From Methanobacterium sp. (GTDB lineage: Archaea > Methanobacteriota > Methanobacteria > Methanobacteriales > Methanobacteriaceae), in the NCBI GenBank assembly GCA_019084405.1, contig JAHRFX010000028.1, positions 1 through 37,899 of the forward strand: DNA of 37,899 nucleotides, given 5' to 3'. The notes under the pieces were generated by a model. That model was not told where the DNA came from, did not search any database, and saw only the letters and a list, made by a program, of their open reading frames with translations. How positions within the stretch are numbered: the stretch's first letter is position 1; each line of letters begins with the position of its first letter. A program made the translations under genes and the position numbers. This document shows, in pieces, positions 32,893-37,899 of this stretch.

Positions 32893-33834
32893 ATGGAATT
32901 AATCTTTTTAATAATATTTTCCGGTGCCATTGCACTGGATTTGACACTGGGGGAGTTACCCGTAACCATACATCCTGTGGTATGGATGGGAAAATTGATA
33001 AGCTATCTAAAAACTTTCTTAATTAAGATCCCCTCTAATTTTTCCGGAGTAATCCTCACCATACTCCTCATTATAATATTTATAGTTCCTTTAATTACAC
33101 TATTAAACATCTTAAGTTTCAATCTACTAACTTACATCATGTTTTCCATGGTACTGCTTTCTACCACTTTTTCCATTAAATTCCTTATAATTTCTATAGT
33201 GAAAATCAAGGAAGACTTAAATCATGATTTAGAAAAATCCCGCCAATCAATGTCTTTTCTGGTAAGTAGAGATACAAAATCACTTTCAAAAGAGGAGATT
33301 GTTTCTGCTGCTATTGAAACATTAAGTGAAAACATAACTGATTCGGTGGTATCCCCTTTATTTTACACAGTTATATCTGGTCTTCCGGGGGCCTTTATTT
33401 ACAGGATAATAAATACACTGGATGCTATGGTGGGATATAAAGATGAAGAAAACTATTTGATTGGTTATTTTCCGGCTAAAGTGGATGATATTTTAAATTA
33501 CATTCCTGCACGCTTTTGTGGAATTATTCTGGTATTTTCATCATTAATTTTAGGATTTAACTGGAAAAACAGCTGGGAAGTGATGATTAAAGATGCTCGA
33601 AATACACCCAGCCCCAATTCAGGATATACCATGGCAGCAGTAGCTGGTGCTCTTGAAATAAGCCTGATAAAACAAGGGGTTTATAAACTGGGATCACCTC
33701 AAAGAGATTTAAATCCAGAAACAATTAATGATGCTATAAAACTAACAAAATTAACTATAATCATTTCTATAATATTATTAATAGCAATACATGTTATTTT
33801 ATTGATTTTAGTTTCTAATTATACTTTAATTTGA
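32893..33834 (+). CDS. cbiB: Adenosylcobinamide-phosphate synthase CbiB/CobD
   Basis: This membrane enzyme attaches the aminopropanol (phosphate) arm to cobyric acid late in cobamide synthesis. The N-terminus reads ELIFLIIFSGAIALDLTLGELPVTIHPVVWMGKLI, typical of the family, with membrane segments at about 1-20, 50-72, 75-98, 205-225 and near the C-terminus (IISIILLIAIHVILLILV). The core motif SENITDSVVSPLFYTVISGLPGAFIYRIINTLDAMVGYK is conserved. An upstream TTG at 32887 is possible; I prefer ATG 32893 (313 residues). No clear ribosome site is visible. It precedes cbiG by 98 bp. Confidence 0.93.
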   Translation: MELIFLIIFSGAIALDLTLGELPVTIHPVVWMGKLISYLKTFLIKIPSNFSGVILTILLIIIFIVPLITLLNILSFNLLTYIMFSMVLLSTTFSIKFLIISIVKIKEDLNHDLEKSRQSMSFLVSRDTKSLSKEEIVSAAIETLSENITDSVVSPLFYTVISGLPGAFIYRIINTLDAMVGYKDEENYLIGYFPAKVDDILNYIPARFCGIILVFSSLILGFNWKNSWEVMIKDARNTPSPNSGYTMAAVAGALEISLIKQGVYKLGSPQRDLNPETINDAIKLTKLTIIISIILLIAIHVILLILVSNYTLI

Positions 33835-33891
33835 CTTACAATGTTTATATATTAAAATTTTTCAGTTATTACCTATATTCTCAGGGAAGAT

Positions 33892-33913
33892 AGGCAGGGA
33901 TTATATACTGCCT
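33892..33913 (+). promoter_or_regulatory. cbiG promoter: TATA box inside an inverted repeat
   Basis: AGGCAG at 33892-33897 and CTGCCT at 33908-33913 form a perfect repeat whose ten-base spacer is the TATA element GGATTATATA (33898-33907). A shifted pairing, GCAGG-N12-CCTGC, is also perfect. The ATG of cbiG lies 26 bases past the TATA, so the message would be almost leaderless. A protein bound to this repeat would block TBP. Regulation by cobalt or cobamide supply is a guess. Confidence 0.45.
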
Positions 33914-33932
33914 GCTATAAATTATTGGAAAG

Positions 33933-34955
33933 ATGAAAATTGCAATTTTAAGTGTAACTTCTTCTGGGAGAGAACTTGCCCCGGAATTAAAGAACATTTT
34001 AATAGAGGATCCTCTGGTAATTCAAGTGGATACTTTTCATAAAAAGGTAAAACATAATTTAAAAGAAACTTTCAGTTCTTATGATTATATAGTGGGAATT
34101 ATGGCCACGGGAATAATGATTAGATCCATCTGCCCACTTCTAAAAAGTAAAACCACCGATCCGGGTATTCTGGTTATGGATGAAAAAGCTGAACATGTAA
34201 TAAGTCTTCTATCCGGCCACTTAGGAGGGGCAAATGATCTAACCTTAAAAATTGCATCATTAATCGGGGCGCGAGCCGTTATAACCACTTCAACTGATAT
34301 TAATCAAAAAATAGGTATAGATACTCTGGCTTCCAGGTATTTCTGGGAAATTGAAAACCCGGAACTTATTGTTGATTTTAATCAATCCCTCCTAAATGGG
34401 GAAAAAATTGGGTTATTCAGTAATACCTGTATTTGCTATATTTTTGATAATCCCAAAGTGGGTGGAAGTTATTATTTACTAAATAAAAAAAAATTCAGGG
34501 ACCATAATTCCCTCCCTATTAAATATAATCAGATAGGAGCCATAATTTCTGATAAAATAATTTACATGACTCCTAAAAAAGTAGTGGTGGGGTTGGGAAG
34601 TAGAAAAGGGGTCACCCAATACCAAGTACTTCAAGCCATAAAAGATACTCTGGAGAATCTAAAATTGCCCCTAAATCGGGTGGATTTAATTGCCACCGGG
34701 GAAATGAAGAGTAATGAAAAAGGTATTATTGAGGCAGCTTCCTATTTAGCAGTTCCTCTGAAAATTGTGTCTTTTAATGAACTTAAAAGTTTTAAATCCT
34801 CCCAGTGTTCCACTTCACCTCTGGTGGAAAGTAAGTTTGGAATAAAAGGGGTATGTGAGCCATCCGCCCTTATAGCAGCTGGTGAAAAATCAAAACTAAT
34901 CATTAAAAAGGTTGCTCGTTATAAAGTTACTGTTGCTGTTGCTATTTCTAATTAA
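33933..34955 (+). CDS. cbiG: Cobalt-precorrin 5A hydrolase CbiG
   Basis: CbiG opens the lactone ring of cobalt-precorrin-5A and releases acetaldehyde in the anaerobic corrin pathway. The N-terminal domain (about 1-120) includes YIVGIMATGIMIRSICPLLKSKTTDPGILVMDE and the conserved VISLLSGHLGGANDLTLKIA. A middle region follows. The C-terminal domain (about 210-335) has VVGLGSRKGVTQYQVLQAI and the end motif GVCEPSALIAAG. All are family hallmarks, and 340 residues is normal. The ribosome site is weak. It follows cbiB in the same direction but has its own promoter-like signal. Confidence 0.94.
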   Translation: MKIAILSVTSSGRELAPELKNILIEDPLVIQVDTFHKKVKHNLKETFSSYDYIVGIMATGIMIRSICPLLKSKTTDPGILVMDEKAEHVISLLSGHLGGANDLTLKIASLIGARAVITTSTDINQKIGIDTLASRYFWEIENPELIVDFNQSLLNGEKIGLFSNTCICYIFDNPKVGGSYYLLNKKKFRDHNSLPIKYNQIGAIISDKIIYMTPKKVVVGLGSRKGVTQYQVLQAIKDTLENLKLPLNRVDLIATGEMKSNEKGIIEAASYLAVPLKIVSFNELKSFKSSQCSTSPLVESKFGIKGVCEPSALIAAGEKSKLIIKKVARYKVTVAVAISN

Positions 34956-35115
34956 ATGAGATTGTATTAAAAATATTTTATTTTCAGCCTGTAATAACCT
35001 GGATTAAATTTATACCAAAACCTTTTTAAATCATGTTATATAAACCACAATGGATATACTCTAATTAAATTAAATTAATTTAATATTTTTCTAGATTTTA
35101 TATGGAGGAGTTATT

Positions 35116-35370
35116 ATGAGTAATAGTACATTTAATCGCGTTTCTGAGATATTAAAACATATTATGGAAGACACCAGTGTTCCACGAAACATAAGAAGAG
35201 CAGCAGAAGAATCCAATGATATTTTAAGCAAAAAAGACGAAGATTCAACAGTAAGGGCCAGCACGGTCATATCCATTCTGGATGAAATAAGTAATGATCC
35301 CAATATCCCTATACATGCCCGAACTTTAGTATGGGAAATACTCAGTGAATTAGAGTCAATTAGAAACTGA
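35116..35370 (+). CDS. UPF0147 family protein
   Basis: This is an 84-residue, all-helical archaeal protein of the UPF0147 family, function unknown. It reads like two copies of a helical hairpin: SEILKHIMEDTSVPRNIRRAAEESNDIL and ISILDEISNDPNIPIHARTLVWEILSELESI, each with a (D)xxxPxxxR turn that recalls HEAT-like repeats. GGAGGAG precedes the ATG at 35116. A TATA box at about 35035-35044 gives a leader of roughly 50 bases. It stands alone as a unit and converges on the aldolase. Confidence 0.85.
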   Translation: MSNSTFNRVSEILKHIMEDTSVPRNIRRAAEESNDILSKKDEDSTVRASTVISILDEISNDPNIPIHARTLVWEILSELESIRN

Positions 35371-35417
35371 TTTTTTTATAATAATTAGTTTTTAGCTTAT
35401 TTTAACTTGGATTAATT

Positions 35418-35996
35418 TTAAATTTTACCTCCCAGTTGATGACATACAAATTGAGTTTTGGCAATTTCTTCTACAAATTCAGCCAGAGCTCCCGCTTCTT
35501 GTGTATTTTTTCCAACAGCAACTACACCATGGTTTTTTAAGATAATAACATCTTCATTTTTTATTATTTTTGAAACATTTTCTGCTAATTCCGTACTACC
35601 GGGATTGTAATAAGAAATTTCAGCCAGGTAGGGATTAATTATGGGTCCAAATCCTTCCATTCTTTTAATTTTTTTCTCTGAAAATGAAAAACCCGTGGCA
35701 TAGGGGGAATGGGTATGTACAATCCCCTGAATATCAGGACGTGCTTCATAAATCTTAAGATGTAAAACTAATTCCGAGGATGGTTTACAGTTATTGAGGG
35801 ATTCACCCTTCATATTCACCAGGGCAATATTTTTATTACTTACCCGGGATAATGAAACCCCGGTAGGAGTAATAGCCACCACATCTTTCTGAGGGTTCTT
35901 AAATCTGGCACTCACATTTCCTGCTTTTCCAGATACAAGATTTCTATCAAAAATATATTTTGATGTATCTAACACACTTTTAAAGAGTTCTATCAT
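35418..35996 (-). CDS. Class II aldolase (L-fuculose-phosphate aldolase type)
   Basis: This zinc-dependent aldolase is 192 residues long. In methanogens such enzymes are linked to making lactaldehyde from dihydroxyacetone phosphate chemistry, a precursor of coenzyme F420; that link comes from a Methanocaldococcus homologue. The active-site set matches the bacterial FucA layout: glutamate E75 in KPSSELVLH, zinc histidines H94 and H96 in VHTHSPYATG, and H156 in LKNHGVVAVG. The glycine-rich NLVSGKAGNVSAR near 20-31 is the phosphate-binding region. It lies 98 bases after the PolD small subunit in the same direction. Confidence 0.88.
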   Translation of the reverse strand: MIELFKSVLDTSKYIFDRNLVSGKAGNVSARFKNPQKDVVAITPTGVSLSRVSNKNIALVNMKGESLNNCKPSSELVLHLKIYEARPDIQGIVHTHSPYATGFSFSEKKIKRMEGFGPIINPYLAEISYYNPGSTELAENVSKIIKNEDVIILKNHGVVAVGKNTQEAGALAEFVEEIAKTQFVCHQLGGKI

Positions 35997-36094
35997 AGTT
36001 TAATCCTCATAAACATTAATTTTTTTAAATTACGTATCTCCACTTAAAAAATTTTAAAAAAATCAAATTCTTAGATTAAAACAATCTTATTTTA

Positions 36095-37741
36095 TTAAAA
36101 TTTTAAAACCTTAAATACTCCCTGGTGCAGTACTGGAACTTCTCCACAGGTAGGTACGATGTTATATATTTTCTGGAATTCAGTCTGGGATTGGAAGGTA
36201 CCGGAATTAATCAGATGCACGCCTTTGTATCTTTTATAAGAGTTTATATGCACGTGACCGGTGTGTAGCACATGAGGAATTTCATCAATTACCAGATGAT
36301 CCTCTAATTCTGATGCTAAAGGAGTTCGTTCTCCATATATCGGAGCAATATGCCGTTTTTCCATCAACTCTTTCATTATAAGGTCTGATTGCTCGTGTGA
36401 CATTCCTTTTACTGTCATGGCTATATCATCAAAACTTCTACCATGGTAGATAAGAGTTTTTAATCCATCCAGGCTAACCAGGGCTGGATTGGATACAAAT
36501 TCCAAATTCTTTAACTTATAAAGGGCTCCCGCATATTCTTCCGGTACTGCCGGCTGGGGTTCAGCCACCCGGGAGGCATCGTGGTTCCCCGGGGCTATTA
36601 TGATTTTTATATTCTGACGAATCTGTCCAAATAACCGGGCGGCTTCGTCATACTGTAAGGTAATGTCTTTTATAGTTAATTCTTTATCCTGATGGGGATA
36701 GATTCCTATTCCATCCACAATATCTCCTGCCACCACCAGATATTTAACATTAGCCGCGATTTCCCTTTGTTCAGGGCTGCCATAATCACCATTAATCCAT
36801 TGAATAAATTTATTAAAGGAGTCCTCTAAAAAGGTGGAGCTTCCAATATGTACATCTGAAATAAATACCACGGAAAAATCCATTTTTTTCTCGTCAATAC
36901 GGGGCACCCCGGGATGAATTATCTCCGAAGCAATAACCAGATTTCCTTTACGACTTCCAACTACCCCCAGTACTTCATCCCGGACCAGAGTTTCTGATTT
37001 ATCAAATAGCTTATGGTTCTCGTTATGCACCAGAACACTGATTTCCCCACTTTTATCCTCTAATTCAATAATTTTATGATTATTTTTAGTGGTACGTACT
37101 TCTTTTACCATTCCAATAATTTTTACAACATCCTGGGATTGATAAACATCAGCAATAGATGAGTAATCACTAAGATCTTTTCTTTTTTTAAGAAAATCTC
37201 TTATTTTGTGATATCTACTGGAAAAATAAGAAACTATATCCTTTATATTCCCACTGGTATAGGATTTTTTACTAGTGTCCTTTATAATTTTAAAATCAAA
37301 ATCAGCATCGTTCCATGGTTCTGAACTCAATTTAACATCATTAGAATAATTTGGACTTATACTATCATCATTTAAATCTTCTATTTCATTATATTCGATA
37401 TCTAAATCCTTATTTTCCTTAAAAGTTCCTAAGCCAGGTTTTTCCAGGGCGTCTGAATCTAGATTAGAATTTAAAATATTGGGGGAGGGTTCAGTACTTA
37501 TTTCTGCTTTTACATTTCCCCCCACCGGGCCCCGGCCTGAATTTCCATTTTCTTCCAGGAATTTATCTACCATGTCCCCTGTTAAGATAAGCAGATCCTT
37601 TTTATTATAGTTACGGGACAGATCTGCTATCAGGGAAGAACTCAGACTCAGTGGATCATCATAGAGGCTGATTTTTTCATAGGCAACTTCATTTACCAGT
37701 ATCCCGGCATTGGTAAATTTGAAAATAATATCTGGACTCAT
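36095..37741 (-). CDS. polB: DNA polymerase II (PolD) small subunit DP1
   Basis: This is the exonuclease subunit of the euryarchaeal replicative polymerase PolD. The N-terminal 50-60 residues form a helical domain, followed by a low-complexity acidic linker (about 65-160). An OB-fold comes at about 205-275 (VVKIIGMVKEVRTTKNNHKIIELED). The calcineurin-like phosphoesterase domain follows with VVFISDVHIGSS, VVAGDIVDGIG, APGNHDAS, YHGRSFDD and HTGHVHINS. All metal ligands are intact, so 3'-5' exonuclease activity is expected. The 548 residues are complete. GGTGA lies nine bases before the ATG. The large subunit DP2 is not in the window. Confidence 0.95.
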   Translation of the reverse strand: MSPDIIFKFTNAGILVNEVAYEKISLYDDPLSLSSSLIADLSRNYNKKDLLILTGDMVDKFLEENGNSGRGPVGGNVKAEISTEPSPNILNSNLDSDALEKPGLGTFKENKDLDIEYNEIEDLNDDSISPNYSNDVKLSSEPWNDADFDFKIIKDTSKKSYTSGNIKDIVSYFSSRYHKIRDFLKKRKDLSDYSSIADVYQSQDVVKIIGMVKEVRTTKNNHKIIELEDKSGEISVLVHNENHKLFDKSETLVRDEVLGVVGSRKGNLVIASEIIHPGVPRIDEKKMDFSVVFISDVHIGSSTFLEDSFNKFIQWINGDYGSPEQREIAANVKYLVVAGDIVDGIGIYPHQDKELTIKDITLQYDEAARLFGQIRQNIKIIIAPGNHDASRVAEPQPAVPEEYAGALYKLKNLEFVSNPALVSLDGLKTLIYHGRSFDDIAMTVKGMSHEQSDLIMKELMEKRHIAPIYGERTPLASELEDHLVIDEIPHVLHTGHVHINSYKRYKGVHLINSGTFQSQTEFQKIYNIVPTCGEVPVLHQGVFKVLKF

Positions 37742-37801
37742 GGTGTATTTTCACCTGTTTTTATAATATAATCAGTAGATCGTAAAGTTAAGTATTATAT
37801 T

Positions 37802-37847
37802 ATGCAGGGTGTTATATTTTATTATGACACAAAAAAACACCCTGCAT
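37802..37847. promoter_or_regulatory. 12-bp perfect inverted repeat upstream of polB
   Basis: ATGCAGGGTGTT at 37802-37813 and AACACCCTGCAT at 37836-37847 are exact complements across 22 AT-rich bases. The repeat lies between the PolD small-subunit start (37741) and a probable plus-strand start at 37851. It looks like a dimeric regulator site or a hairpin in the leader of one of them. Confidence 0.5.
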
Positions 37848-37850
37848 GGT

Positions 37851-37899
37851 ATGTTATTGAATGGTGATGTATTAAATCTTTCGGCGAAAGTAATTAAAG
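37851..37899 (+). CDS. Possible start of another gene, cut by the window end
   Basis: From ATG 37851 the frame stays open to the last base, encoding MLLNGDVLNLSAKVIK. A GTG/ATG alternative further in is closed by stops. There is no strong ribosome site; the 12-bp inverted repeat ends four bases before it. CTTTCGGCGAAAG (37878-37890) is a short palindrome inside. The gene may be real but 16 codons are too few to identify it. Confidence 0.3.
   Translation, partial: MLLNGDVLNLSAKVIK

Overview
The window is chromosomal DNA from a methanogenic archaeon, most likely a member of the Methanobacteriales close to Methanobacterium. The main reasons are a methanogenesis marker 12 protein, a PolD small subunit, an Orc1/Cdc6 initiator, a Hef helicase-nuclease, a fused Kae1-Bud32, an Lsm protein, archaeal S15, and TATA-box promoters with GGTGAT-type ribosome binding sites. 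Intergenic DNA is very AT-rich and the genes are closely packed. From memory (not checked), the gene order resembles the polB-small-subunit to ilvB part of the Methanothermobacter chromosome, so most of it looks like conserved core rather than accessory DNA.

Layout. 0.3-4.8 kb: ilvB-ilvN, then ilvC with its own promoter, then methanogenesis marker 12. 4.9-6.5 kb: an Lsm protein, an unlisted 48-residue protein, a small transcript-like unit and surE. 6.7-8.7 kb: a membrane-anchored Mrr-like nuclease-fold protein and a flavodoxin-ferredoxin protein sitting between two nearly identical tRNA-Val genes. 8.8-13.7 kb: ilvE, uppP, the htpX-lemA pair and archaeal cobT. 13.9-18.5 kb: one giant secreted protein of eleven DUF11 repeats. 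18.9-25.5 kb: kae1-bud32, XTP/dITPase, rpsO overlapping a RecJ-like DHH gene, aconitase X (phosphomevalonate dehydratase large subunit) and a cation/proton antiporter. 25.7-31.0 kb: hef, trmI, pyrB and cdc6. 31.2-32.2 kb: a replication origin. 32.3-37.9 kb: a DUF2299 protein, cbiB, cbiG, a UPF0147 protein, a class II aldolase, the PolD small subunit, and probably the start of one more gene.

Themes. Replication and repair functions (origin, Cdc6, PolD DP1, Hef, RecJ-like) are grouped. Branched-chain amino acid synthesis is split into ilvBN, ilvC and ilvE, each with its own promoter. Cobamide synthesis is represented by cobT, cbiB and cbiG. Cell-envelope functions include uppP, the DUF11 protein and HtpX/LemA.

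The most interesting non-coding signal is the origin: thirteen origin recognition boxes in two arrays that face each other across an AT-rich core, spaced about 50 bp apart, with sequence subtypes sorted by position. A fourteenth, well-conserved box lies alone 12.5 kb away, upstream of kae1. Several promoters (ilvC, ilvE, the 48-residue gene, cbiG, cdc6) carry inverted repeats at or just after the TATA box that look like repressor sites. I did not find a clearly new multi-gene defence or metabolic system. The candidates for new biology are small: the origin layout with its remote box, three short open reading frames, and the operator-like sites.
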